From Flavobacterium sp. NKUCC04_CG (GTDB lineage Bacteria > Bacteroidota > Bacteroidia > Flavobacteriales > Flavobacteriaceae), in assembly GCF_019345525.1 (NCBI RefSeq), contig NZ_JAHKRA010000001.1, positions 339,257 through 403,256 of the forward strand: DNA of 64,000 bases, written 5' to 3'. The notes beneath the pieces were generated by a model that had not been told where the DNA came from, ran no database searches, and saw only the letters and a list, made by a program, of their open reading frames with translations. The position numbers were made by a program, and so were the translations under genes. Within the stretch, counting starts at the first letter, position 1. Each line of letters begins with the position of its first letter. This document shows, in pieces, positions 45,066-54,238 of this stretch.

Positions 45066-45710
45066 ATGAATATTGCTATAAAAGAAGCTTACGGTACTGT
45101 TTTTGAAGCGGAGTTGATGGAGGAGTTGATGGAGGTAGCGACTATTTACGATTTTGAAGAAGGAGATATACTGATTGAAATTGGCGAATACATCAAGAAA
45201 ATGCCATTATTGTTGAGCGGCGCTATCAAAATTATGCGTGAAGACAAGGATGAAGGCGAATTGTTACTTTATTTTATCGAAAAAGGCGATACTTGTGCGT
45301 TTACGCTGAAATGCACTTTAGGAGAAAAACAAAGTGAAATTCGTGCTGTTGCAGAAACTTCTGGTAGCTTGGCTCTGATTCCCGTAAATAAAATGGAGGA
45401 ATGGATGGGCAAATACCGCAGTTGGCGTAATTTTGTACTCAACAGTTATAACAACCGCTTGTCTGAGATGTTGGTTGCAGTAGACAATCTGGCTTTTATG
45501 AAAATGGATGAAAGGCTACTTACTCATTTACAAGAAAAAGCAAAAATCAATAAAAACACGATTATAAACCATACACATCAAGAAATCGCTTACGAATTAA
45601 ACACTTCTCGCGTGGTCATTTCCAGACTGTTAAAGCGCTTTGAAAAAGAGGGATTGATTCGACTGAATCGCAAAAACATTGAGCTGTTAGATTCAAACCT
45701 ATTAAATTAG
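45066..45710 (+). CDS. Crp/Fnr-family transcriptional regulator
   Basis: A 214-residue regulator with a cyclic-nucleotide-binding-like barrel (about 25-115) and a winged helix-turn-helix (about 150-210; THQEIAYELNTSRVVISRLLKRFEKEGLI). The barrel carries two cysteines six residues apart, GDTCAFTLKCTLG (Cys77 and Cys83), where cyclic-nucleotide binders have other residues. It lies between the sulfur transporter genes and the persulfide hydrolase, each with an upstream palindrome. It may sense reactive sulfur through the cysteines; this is inference. Confidence 0.9.
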   Translation: MNIAIKEAYGTVFEAELMEELMEVATIYDFEEGDILIEIGEYIKKMPLLLSGAIKIMREDKDEGELLLYFIEKGDTCAFTLKCTLGEKQSEIRAVAETSGSLALIPVNKMEEWMGKYRSWRNFVLNSYNNRLSEMLVAVDNLAFMKMDERLLTHLQEKAKINKNTIINHTHQEIAYELNTSRVVISRLLKRFEKEGLIRLNRKNIELLDSNLLN

Positions 45711-45723
45711 TTTTTTTATCCTT

Positions 45724-45739
45724 TGTAACCGTGGTTACA
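45724..45739. promoter_or_regulatory. Perfect palindrome, candidate Crp/Fnr operator
   Basis: TGTAACC-GT-GGTTACA is a perfect 7-bp inverted repeat with a 2-bp centre. It starts 14 bp after the regulator's stop and lies about 100 bp before the hydrolase-rhodanese gene. Crp/Fnr proteins bind dyads of this size. Confidence 0.65.
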
Positions 45740-45757
45740 GCTATTGAAAAAAAAGGA

Positions 45758-45776
45758 TTGTAATTTTACTTTACAA
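45758..45776. promoter_or_regulatory. Second dyad TTGTAA-N7-TTACAA before the hydrolase gene
   Basis: This inverted repeat lies 18 bp after the perfect palindrome and 60 bp before the gene. Its half-site core GTAA/TTAC is shared with the palindrome, so it may be an auxiliary site. It is AT-rich and could be chance. Confidence 0.35.
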
Positions 45777-45836
45777 ACAACAGACAACGATTAGTAAATT
45801 ATTCGGCATCGATTGTCTTAAAAACATTATCGCTAT

Positions 45837-47246
45837 ATGAAAATAGAACAAATTTATACCGGCTGTTTGGCCCAAGGAGCCTATTATATTGAAAGTGAAG
45901 GCGAAGTTGCCATTATAGATCCACTACGTGAAGTACAGCAATACATTGATAAAGCCACAGCTGCCGGAGCAAGAATTAAATATATTTTTGAGACCCATTT
46001 CCATGCCGATTTCGTTAGCGGCCATGTGACTTTGGCAGAAAAAACAGCAGCGCCAATTGTTTATGGCCCTACAGCTTCACCAACGTTTAAAGCACATATT
46101 GCTACAGATGGGGAAGTTTTCCAATTGGGAAAAATCAGCTTAACAGCACTGCATACTCCAGGACACACCATGGAAAGCACCACCTATCTGCTGAAGGACG
46201 AAAACGGAAATGACCACGCTATATTTAGCGGCGACACCTTGTTTTTAGGTGATGTTGGACGTCCTGACTTGGCACAAAAGGCAACGAGTATGACGCAAGA
46301 AGAACTTGCTGGAACGCTTTTTCACAGTTTGAGAAACAAAATTATGCCATTGGGCGACCACGTTATAGTATATCCCGCTCACGGTGCGGGTTCAGCTTGT
46401 GGAAAAAACTTAAGCAAGGAAACCATAGGAAATTTAGGAGAGCAAAAACAAACCAATTACGCACTACGTGCCGATATGACTAAAGCAGAATTTATAGCCG
46501 AAGTGACAGCTGGTTTATTGCCTCCTCCAAGCTACTTCCCTTTAAACGTAAAACTCAATAAAGAGGGTTATGAAGATGTTGAAAAAATAATTCGTGAAAA
46601 CCAAGCCTTAAATCCAGCTGAATTTCAATTGGTTGCCGATGAGAATACAGCACTTATTCTAGACGTTCGTTCGGTCTCAGAATTTGCTCAGGGACATATT
46701 CCCGGTTCTATTTTTATTGGTATTGACGGACAATTTGCCCCATGGGTAGGTGCCTTAATTACCGATATTCAACAACCTATTTTAATTGTTGCCCCAGAAG
46801 GAAGAGAAGAGGAAACCATTATTCGTTTATCGAGAGTGGGATACGACAATTCTTTAGGTTTTCTAAAAGGAGGTTTTGATACTTGGAAAAAATCAGGACT
46901 GGAAATCGATACCGTTACACAAATTACGGCCGATACTTTTGCAGAAAAAATGCAGGATGATACTTTAAACGTTTTTGACGTTCGTAAACCCGGTGAATTT
47001 GAAGCATCACATTTGGAAGCGGTGCATCATGTTCCACTAGATGTTTTAAACGACAATATAGCCGATTTCCCGACGGATAAACCATTTTACATACATTGTG
47101 CCGGAGGCTATCGTTCGTTGATAGCAGCGTCGATTTTAAAAGCCAGGGGCTATCACAATATGATAGATATTATTGGAGGTTTTGCCGCAATCAAACAAAC
47201 CGATTTAAAAACAACGGAATTCGTTTGCCCTTCAACTCTTAAGTAA
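45837..47246 (+). CDS. Persulfide dioxygenase-type MBL hydrolase fused to two rhodanese domains
   Basis: A 469-residue cytoplasmic fusion. Residues 1-250 are an ETHE1-like metallo-beta-lactamase fold with ETHFHADFVSGH near 53-64, LHTPGHTMESTTY and GDTLFLGDVGRPDL, typical of iron-dependent persulfide dioxygenases. Rhodanese 1 (about 270-355) has APEGRE where the catalytic cysteine should be and is probably inactive. Rhodanese 2 (about 370-460) has HCAGGYRS with the active cysteine. It probably oxidises persulfide and handles thiosulfate, together with the adjacent transporters and the DsrE protein. Confidence 0.92.
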   Translation: MKIEQIYTGCLAQGAYYIESEGEVAIIDPLREVQQYIDKATAAGARIKYIFETHFHADFVSGHVTLAEKTAAPIVYGPTASPTFKAHIATDGEVFQLGKISLTALHTPGHTMESTTYLLKDENGNDHAIFSGDTLFLGDVGRPDLAQKATSMTQEELAGTLFHSLRNKIMPLGDHVIVYPAHGAGSACGKNLSKETIGNLGEQKQTNYALRADMTKAEFIAEVTAGLLPPPSYFPLNVKLNKEGYEDVEKIIRENQALNPAEFQLVADENTALILDVRSVSEFAQGHIPGSIFIGIDGQFAPWVGALITDIQQPILIVAPEGREEETIIRLSRVGYDNSLGFLKGGFDTWKKSGLEIDTVTQITADTFAEKMQDDTLNVFDVRKPGEFEASHLEAVHHVPLDVLNDNIADFPTDKPFYIHCAGGYRSLIAASILKARGYHNMIDIIGGFAAIKQTDLKTTEFVCPSTLK

Positions 47247-47298
47247 TAATCGCCAATCAGAAGTCGTAGGAAGTGAAATCACACAAGGACAGCCTTAA

Positions 47299-47329
47299 CC
47301 CCTGTTTATCTATAAAACAGGGGGATTTT
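47299..47329 (+). terminator. Terminator after the hydrolase-rhodanese gene
   Basis: CCCCTGTTT pairs with AAACAGGGG (47315-47323) around a 7-base loop, followed by GATTTT. It lies 53 bp after the stop. Confidence 0.7.
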
Positions 47330-47358
47330 AATGCGCTTGTAATGACTGACAAAACCAT

Positions 47359-47397
47359 AAAAAAAGCCAGAAGCATATGCTTCTGGCTTTTTTTTAT
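47359..47397. terminator. Strong bidirectional terminator before lepA's 3' end
   Basis: The perfect palindrome AAAGCCAGAAGCATATGCTTCTGGCTTT is flanked by A and T runs, so it can terminate both the sulfur module and, less directly, the convergent lepA transcript 61 bp away. Confidence 0.85.
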
Positions 47398-47457
47398 TAC
47401 CAAGAATTTTTATATAAAAATATTAAGCTACCGCACTAGGTGCAAACAAAATATTTA

Positions 47458-49254
47458 TTAATCGTTTAATTTTAAAACAGCCATAAATGCTTCTTGTGGA
47501 ATCTCTACGTTTCCAACTTGACGCATACGTTTTTTACCCGCTTTTTGTTTTTCAAGTAGTTTACGTTTACGAGAAATATCTCCTCCATAACATTTGGCAG
47601 TAACGTCTTTACGCAATGCTTTCACTGTTTCACGAGCGATTACCTTAACGCCTATTGCCGCTTGAATTGGAATATCAAATTGCTGACGTGGAATCAATTC
47701 TTTTAGTTTTTCACACATCTTTTTACCAATGTGGTGCGCGTTATCCTCATGTATTAAAGCAGAAAGCGCATCTACAATATGTGCGTTCAACAATACATCG
47801 ACTTTTACCAATTTAGATGTACGCAATCCAATAGGAGCATAATCAAAAGAAGCATAGCCCTTAGATACGGTTTTAAGACGGTCGTAGAAGTCAAAAACAA
47901 TCTCAGCCAATGGCATATCAAAAGACAGCTCCACACGCTCCGGCGTCAAATAATTCTGATTGGTAATAAGTCCCCTTTTCTCTATACACAAACTCATTAC
48001 TTGTCCTACGAAATCGGATTTAGTAATGATGGTCGCCTTGATGTACGGTTCCTCTACACGTTCTAAACGTGACGGTTCAGGTAAATCAGAAGGGTTGTTT
48101 ACGATTAATGGAGTATCTGGATTTTTTTTGGTATAAGCCAAATACGACACGTTAGGTACGGTTGTAATCACGGTCATATTAAACTCGCGTTCCAAACGTT
48201 CTTGGATGATTTCCATATGCAACATTCCCAAGAATCCACAACGGAAACCAAAGCCCAATGCCGCAGAACTCTCTGCTGCAAAAACCAAGGAAGCATCGTT
48301 TAATTGTAATTTCTCCATAGAGTTTCTCAACTCTTCGTAATCTTCTGTATCCACCGGATAAATACCGGCAAATACCATAGGTTTTACGTTTTCAAAACCG
48401 GAGATCATATTTTGTGTAGGCGTTTTAGCATCGGTAAGGGTGTCCCCTACTTTTACTTCTTTAGCCTCTTTAATTCCTGATATCAAATACCCAACATCTC
48501 CTGTCGAAATCTTTTGCTTTGGGGTTTGACTTAATTTTAAAGTTCCTATTTCATCGGCGAAATATTCATTGCCCGTAGCCATGAATTTAATTTTCTGCCC
48601 TTTGGTAATCGACCCATTCACCACACGGAAAATAACTTCAATTCCACGAAATGGATTGTAAACAGAATCGAAAATCAAAGCCTGTAACGGCTCCTCTGGA
48701 TTTCCTTTTGGAGGAGGAATACGCTCGATAATAGCCGCTAGGATATCCTCTACTCCTAAACCTGTTTTTCCAGATGCCGGGATGATGTCTTCATACTCAC
48801 ATCCTAAAAGTTCCACGATATCATCACTTACCTCTTCTGGATTGGCACTAGGCAAATCGATTTTGTTTAAAACCGGAATGATTTCCAAATCGTTTTCCAA
48901 AGCTAAATACAGATTGGAGATAGTCTGTGCTTGGATACTTTGTGCTGCATCTACAATCAACAAAGCTCCTTCACAGGCTGCAATGGAACGAGAAACTTCA
49001 TAAGAGAAATCTACGTGTCCTGGAGTATCAATTAAATTTAGAATATAGTTTTCTCCTTTATACATATATTCCATTTGGATGGCGTGAGACTTGATGGTAA
49101 TACCACGTTCTCGCTCCAAATCCATATTGTCTAGTAATTGGGCTTGCTTCTCTCTTACCGTCACGGTTTGTGTTGCATCCAAGAGTCTATCTGCCAAGGT
49201 ACTTTTACCGTGGTCGATATGGGCAATAATACAAAAGTTTCTTATGTTCTTCAT
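47458..49254 (-). CDS. lepA: Elongation factor 4 (LepA)
   Basis: A 598-residue ribosome-associated GTPase of usual length. GTP-binding motifs are [16 protein letters not shown] (G1), RERGITIKS (G2), [14 protein letters not shown] (G3) and LNKIDLPSA (G4). The C-terminal LepA domain has [23 protein letters not shown]. It aids initiation and biogenesis or back-translocation of ribosomes, as in other bacteria. It converges with the sulfur module. Confidence 0.98.
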   Translation of the reverse strand: MKNIRNFCIIAHIDHGKSTLADRLLDATQTVTVREKQAQLLDNMDLERERGITIKSHAIQMEYMYKGENYILNLIDTPGHVDFSYEVSRSIAACEGALLIVDAAQSIQAQTISNLYLALENDLEIIPVLNKIDLPSANPEEVSDDIVELLGCEYEDIIPASGKTGLGVEDILAAIIERIPPPKGNPEEPLQALIFDSVYNPFRGIEVIFRVVNGSITKGQKIKFMATGNEYFADEIGTLKLSQTPKQKISTGDVGYLISGIKEAKEVKVGDTLTDAKTPTQNMISGFENVKPMVFAGIYPVDTEDYEELRNSMEKLQLNDASLVFAAESSAALGFGFRCGFLGMLHMEIIQERLEREFNMTVITTVPNVSYLAYTKKNPDTPLIVNNPSDLPEPSRLERVEEPYIKATIITKSDFVGQVMSLCIEKRGLITNQNYLTPERVELSFDMPLAEIVFDFYDRLKTVSKGYASFDYAPIGLRTSKLVKVDVLLNAHIVDALSALIHEDNAHHIGKKMCEKLKELIPRQQFDIPIQAAIGVKVIARETVKALRKDVTAKCYGGDISRKRKLLEKQKAGKKRMRQVGNVEIPQEAFMAVLKLND

Positions 49255-49626
49255 CGTCGTTCAATATCAGTTGGTTCCACCGCGCATAGACAAAAACAGC
49301 TGGCTGTTTTTCTGTAGTATCCTATCCGCAATTTTTGTTTTTTTTGTATAGTTTGCCGCAAAAAATGCCATAACTATAGTATATGCTGCAAATATAGTTT
49401 AAAGTTTGAATCTTTTTTTATATTTTTTAATCACCAACTGCTAATCTCCGTAAAAACACCTTCATGTAACGTTTACACAAACGCAAAATACACCTACATA
49501 AACCTCTTTTTTTAATGATAAAACCTCCAATATCTTAAAACATAGTGGCTTCTGATTCTACTGACAAAATCACACATTCCACAAAAAAGGACTATCTTTA
49601 ACCAGCTTAATTCCTAAAGGTGTATT
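49255..49626. other. Intergenic region upstream of lepA, no gene seen
   Basis: This holds the divergent promoters of lepA and the lipoprotein gene. CAAATATA at 49389-49396 reads as TATATTTG on the minus strand, a possible lepA -7 box, but without a matching TTG at 19 bp. The dyad AAAAACAGC-TG-GCTGTTTTT (49293-49312) lies in the lepA leader; its loop is too short for a stable hairpin, so it may be a protein-binding site or chance. Confidence 0.45.
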
Positions 49627-50505
49627 ATGAAGTTTTTCCAATCGTTTATAGTCTTACTGGTTTTTGCCAGTAGTTGTGCTCAAAAAGCAGATTTCACCGA
49701 AGTTTTATACCCCTTTCCCAAAAACTTAAAAGAAGTTTCCGGTATGCATTTAGACCGCAACAAGCTGCTGTGGGTTATTGAAGACAGCGGTAATAAAAAT
49801 GAAATTTACGCCTTAGATCAAAGCGGTAAAATTCAAAAAACACTTGCCATTACTAATGCGGTTAATCACGACTGGGAAGAGCTAACCTACGACGCAGACG
49901 ACAATTTATATATTGGAGATTTTGGCAATAACGACAACCTACGCCAAGATTTAAAAATATTAAAAATCGCTGCTGCCGATTTAAGCACTAAAAAAACGGA
50001 AACCACAGCGGAGGTTATTTCTTTTTATTACCCAGAACAAAAAGCTTTTCCACCAAAGAAAACAAAAATGTTATACGATGCGGAAGCCTTTTTTAGCTTG
50101 GGTGACTCCTTTTATATTTTTACAAAAAACCGCAGCAAAGCCTTTGACGGAACTTCTTTGGTCTACCAAATTCCCAATAGAACTGGACGCCATGCTGCTC
50201 AATTAATAGGTACGTTTAAAACATGTGGTATCTACCAACAATGCGCAGTAACCAGTGCAGCTATAAGCCCCGATTTAAAAACCATTGCGGTATTGACTCA
50301 AGGCAGAATTTGGCTGTTGGAAAATTTCACAAAAGACAATATACTCTCAGGAACTACTTCGTCTTTTGAATTTGCTGAATTGACGCAAAAGGAATCCATC
50401 TTATTTCAAGACAATCAAACGCTGATTGTCTCTGATGAAGCCAAGAAAAAACAAGGCGGTCTGGTTTATCGTATAAAAATATCTGATTTAAAAACCAAAT
50501 CCTAA
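49627..50505 (+). CDS. Hypothetical lipoprotein, probable beta-propeller
   Basis: A 292-residue lipoprotein (signal LVFASSCAQK, Cys17). It shows repeated short blades such as LWVIEDSGNKNEIYALDQSGKIQ and YDADDNLYIGDFGNND, as in SMP-30/NHL-type propellers, with acidic loops that could bind calcium. No catalytic site is recognised. The last 18 bases overlap the 3' end of the convergent phosphatase-barrel gene. Confidence 0.75.
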   Translation: MKFFQSFIVLLVFASSCAQKADFTEVLYPFPKNLKEVSGMHLDRNKLLWVIEDSGNKNEIYALDQSGKIQKTLAITNAVNHDWEELTYDADDNLYIGDFGNNDNLRQDLKILKIAAADLSTKKTETTAEVISFYYPEQKAFPPKKTKMLYDAEAFFSLGDSFYIFTKNRSKAFDGTSLVYQIPNRTGRHAAQLIGTFKTCGIYQQCAVTSAAISPDLKTIAVLTQGRIWLLENFTKDNILSGTTSSFEFAELTQKESILFQDNQTLIVSDEAKKKQGGLVYRIKISDLKTKS

Positions 50506-53500
50506 ACCAAAGACAAAACGCCCTCCATCCACACTTTTAAAATACGACGTTTGTAGAGTTAAGGATTCTATGGCATTAACCCAAAAGCCCAAACCATAGG
50601 AATTATGCCATTTGTTCGATGACTCACCAGGATTCCATACTCGGCCATAATCGAACCCTACCAACATACCATATTGCATAGGAACTAAACCACCATTGAT
50701 TTCGCCTATATTCCATCGAACATCAGAACTGTGCATAAACGCTTGTTTTCCAGTAAATCGCTCCGGACGAAACCCTCTTAACTCATCATTTCCTCCTAAA
50801 GTGGCTGCTTGATAAAAATCAAAACCATCTTCTAGACGAGCTTTATATTTAAATTTCGATGCCCATACGAACCGTTCTAATCGGTCTATTGGCACATTAA
50901 AAGTCAGACTGGTATTGATAAAACCAAATTGTTTGTCGCTATCGGCTGTATTGTATTTCCATCCGGATTCCCAATGAAACCCAAATCCTAAAGTCGGTTT
51001 GGATTTGGAATTATAACGTTCATAATCGTAATTAATCTGAGCGCCCAAATAATTTTGAAAGCGAAATACATCCGGAGAAATTTCTGGTGACTCCGTTACA
51101 AAACGACCCGAGGTTTTTTCTACTTTTAAAGTTTCAAAACTCGCCCCTATTTCAAATTGCCCTCCCAATTTACCTTCATAACGGTAGGCGGGTTTAATTT
51201 GATAGGATTCAATGCGCACCCGCTTATAGTCATCGCCTTTTTCCTCATCAAAATAATGGGTTTCGTTTCCAAATCCGTAAAAGTTTTGTGCAAAATTAGG
51301 ACTGGTTGCCTTAGCTTCAACAGCAAACATCCAGGAATTAGTTGCATTGGCAAAAAAGCCTTTATAGGTGCCGTCCAAACCTTGTGTAGCAAATGAATAA
51401 TTGGCCTTAAAAGTATGTTTAGTAGTAAACGGTTCTTGTACAAAATTGTTGCGAATCGACGAATAATTGATTCCTAGCTTAACGCCGTCATCTGGATTGT
51501 AGCCTACATTTGGCAACAACATATTAACGTTTAGTGGTACTTTTCGGTAATCGTAATTATTTAAATCATAGCGATCACTATAAACGGTTCGCGTAGAAGA
51601 TTTGGACTCGACGGTATTGTCTTTTGTTTTATAGTCGTAAACAATCAGCTTACGGTTGTTGTCAATTTGGAAAAGATCGTGATTCTGCCCGCCAATCAAA
51701 CGCACTTTAATTTTCGCCTTTGCGGCTCCTACTATTTGAAACTCGTCTTTATCGTCCAATCCATAAACCCAAATTTCTTTGGTTTCTTTAGCTGCATAAG
51801 TCCGTTCAAAGATTTTTTCTTCGCCCGATTTTTTGGCACGGTATTGTTGGAGTTGAACCGAACCGTTGTCTAATCTAGTTAGTACAAACCGATCTTTTTT
51901 ATCGGTTCCCCGAACTACAACTGTCTCTGCTAATGCCTTATAATATTTCACTGCAAAGTCGGCCAAACCACTTCTTCTGATTTTTAAGGTTTTTATGATG
52001 CGCTTCATTTCATCGTCTTGCACTTCTATCGGTAATTTAGAAAAGGCTTCGTCAATATGAGCATCGGTCAATGTCGCTGCGATTTCTTTAGCTTGATTCA
52101 CCCAATCCGCTTCCGATTTACTTTTGAGAAAGTCCATATCCATTGGAAACGCCGTTTTATTCATCCACCGCGCAGCGGGGAAATCTTCTTTAAAACTTTG
52201 CATATGTCGTAAGGGCGGTAATTTTTTTATCAGCGATAAAAGCGCCCCATCAATTTTGGCAAAAGCCTGATCTCGGTCGCGCGGAATCGGTTTATAAACA
52301 ACGGCTTCCCCTTCTTTGAATTGTGCCCAACGCCATTGATCAGCATGTCGATCCCAATCGCCGATTAACATATCGAACAAACGCGCTTTTAAGTAAGCGG
52401 TATCGTCAATTTTATATTTTTCGTCTTTACGCAGATTATTCATCACATCATCAGTACTGATAATTACAGCAGCATTCCCAAACGATTCCTCTTCTTCATG
52501 CCCGTCTGTTGGACGTTCTTCTATCATATAGAGTTCTCCACCGTAAACTGCATTATAACGTCCTAATGCCTGTTGCTTCGGTATATAATACAATTCCGGA
52601 TTGGTGTGATAGATACCCAAATACTCGGACAAATCACCAATAATAAACGGAGTAAATGGATGGGCTGTGGTATAAAAATCATAAATAAAACGCTCTGCAA
52701 AAGTGCCTTTTATCGCTTCTTCTACATATTGATCTTTAAAGACCGCCGACTGTACAAAACGAGATGCACTTTTCTTTACGCCTCGCATCACGTACTCTTT
52801 GCCTTCACCAGATTCTAATCTAAGAGATAAAGATTGATTTCCCCCTCCTGAGATCTTTGGCTTTAATCCGCCGTGAATATCTTCTAAATAAAGGGTAGGT
52901 GCAACGATATCCATTCCGTAATATTTCCGATAATGGTCGCCCCAAATAAATCGATAAGCCCCCCCTTTAACCGTCCAAGCTTTTGGATAAATACTCGAGG
53001 CAACCACGGCGCTTTTGTTTTCTAAAAAAGTAAATTCTTGCGGCGGAAGCGGCGTAATTATCTTGCGGCTAAATGCCAATTCTTCCCTTCCGTTTTCAAC
53101 CGTATAAAATTGAATGGAACTCGCTCCGTCTTTTAAAATTTCTAGCGTAGCATAACCCAATCTACCCGATGAAAAACTGATGGGCTGTATGGCTCTTGCC
53201 TCCTCTTCCTTAGAACCCGCACCGCTTATCACTTGCTTAACACCGTCTTTCTCTATGTATTGTTGGGTATGCTCGTGCCCCGAGACGATTACAATATTGT
53301 CCTGACCCTGAACCAAAGTACGCACCCGATTGGCCAGTTCACTATACCTTTTGTTTTGAATTTCCTGTGGGCTTGCTCCCGAAACCTTACGCAAATAATT
53401 AACCAGAGAACCCAAAATTGGCGCCGGGATATTTTTATATGGGAACAAATGTTTTTTTGCCGAAAAATAACCCCCATGAGACCCGTTACTATATACCGGA

Positions 53501-54210
53501 TGATGCATGGCTATCACTATGGTTTTATTCTGATTCTTATTCAGCTCACTGCGAAGTTCTTCAAAAAAGTCCTCCCGTGTTTTAATGCTACAATTTTCAT
53601 TGATTTTTGGATGTTTGTCCCAGTCTTGTAAAAACCACTCGCTATCAATCACCAACAACACTACCTCATCGGAAATTTTCAAACGCTCAAATCCGCAGGT
53701 TTTACGAGGTAAAAAAGCCTTTTTATCGGACAACTTTTCCGTTATATAATTCGCTTGTTGTACCACACCGTCATAACCGTTGTACCAATCGTGATTTCCA
53801 TTTATAAATACAGACTTGCCTTTAAAATCTTTTGCTAACGCGATTTGCTCATCGATTTTACGCTCTGCTAATTTTCTATCTACTGCATCCATTGCTGGCA
53901 TTCCGCGAGGATAAATATTATCGCCCAAAAAAAGCAAAGTGCTATTTTTATTTGCATGGGACAACCGCATACTAAATAACGCTAATGCGCGTTTAGCTTT
54001 AGACTCTTCTGCATTGCCCGCGTCGCCTATTAAATAAAAAGTATGAGCTATATTTGCCGAGTCTGTCGTAACAGTCTCAAAGGGGTCTACTACCGCGCTA
54101 CCATATTGTTTTTTATGTGTAGCACAAGAATTCAAGAGTAAAACCAAAAAAATAACGCTAAAAACGCGATATTTAAGCAAAATTGCAGTAGCGTAAAAAA
54201 ATATTTTCAT
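50488..54210 (-). CDS. Three-part outer-membrane protein: metallophosphoesterase, kinase-like region and Omp85 barrel
   Basis: A 1240-residue protein. It has a lipoprotein-type N-terminus (LLLNSCATHKK), then a calcineurin-like phosphoesterase at about 40-340 (FYLIGDAGN, LFLGDNIYPRG, NGNHDWYNGY, AMHHPVYSNG, SGHEHTQQY). Next is a middle region with MLIGDWDRHADQW near 615 and IPRDRDQAF near 645 that resembles CotH/HipA-type kinase catalytic loops. The last about 340 residues are a BamA/TamA-like barrel (GGNDELRGFRPERFTG, final GLGFGF). The start at 54210 is preferred because an upstream ATG at 54285 precedes the signal and would reach into the divergent gene. The kinase reading is inference. Confidence 0.85.
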   Translation of the reverse strand: MKIFFYATAILLKYRVFSVIFLVLLLNSCATHKKQYGSAVVDPFETVTTDSANIAHTFYLIGDAGNAEESKAKRALALFSMRLSHANKNSTLLFLGDNIYPRGMPAMDAVDRKLAERKIDEQIALAKDFKGKSVFINGNHDWYNGYDGVVQQANYITEKLSDKKAFLPRKTCGFERLKISDEVVLLVIDSEWFLQDWDKHPKINENCSIKTREDFFEELRSELNKNQNKTIVIAMHHPVYSNGSHGGYFSAKKHLFPYKNIPAPILGSLVNYLRKVSGASPQEIQNKRYSELANRVRTLVQGQDNIVIVSGHEHTQQYIEKDGVKQVISGAGSKEEEARAIQPISFSSGRLGYATLEILKDGASSIQFYTVENGREELAFSRKIITPLPPQEFTFLENKSAVVASSIYPKAWTVKGGAYRFIWGDHYRKYYGMDIVAPTLYLEDIHGGLKPKISGGGNQSLSLRLESGEGKEYVMRGVKKSASRFVQSAVFKDQYVEEAIKGTFAERFIYDFYTTAHPFTPFIIGDLSEYLGIYHTNPELYYIPKQQALGRYNAVYGGELYMIEERPTDGHEEEESFGNAAVIISTDDVMNNLRKDEKYKIDDTAYLKARLFDMLIGDWDRHADQWRWAQFKEGEAVVYKPIPRDRDQAFAKIDGALLSLIKKLPPLRHMQSFKEDFPAARWMNKTAFPMDMDFLKSKSEADWVNQAKEIAATLTDAHIDEAFSKLPIEVQDDEMKRIIKTLKIRRSGLADFAVKYYKALAETVVVRGTDKKDRFVLTRLDNGSVQLQQYRAKKSGEEKIFERTYAAKETKEIWVYGLDDKDEFQIVGAAKAKIKVRLIGGQNHDLFQIDNNRKLIVYDYKTKDNTVESKSSTRTVYSDRYDLNNYDYRKVPLNVNMLLPNVGYNPDDGVKLGINYSSIRNNFVQEPFTTKHTFKANYSFATQGLDGTYKGFFANATNSWMFAVEAKATSPNFAQNFYGFGNETHYFDEEKGDDYKRVRIESYQIKPAYRYEGKLGGQFEIGASFETLKVEKTSGRFVTESPEISPDVFRFQNYLGAQINYDYERYNSKSKPTLGFGFHWESGWKYNTADSDKQFGFINTSLTFNVPIDRLERFVWASKFKYKARLEDGFDFYQAATLGGNDELRGFRPERFTGKQAFMHSSDVRWNIGEINGGLVPMQYGMLVGFDYGRVWNPGESSNKWHNSYGLGFWVNAIESLTLQTSYFKSVDGGRFVFGLGFGF

Positions 54211-54238
54211 AAGTTTAAAGTTCGTAAATTTGGTCATT

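Noticed and set aside
47273..47461. 62-codon frame between the hydrolase gene and lepA
   Set aside because: Runs through two terminator hairpins and has no motif.
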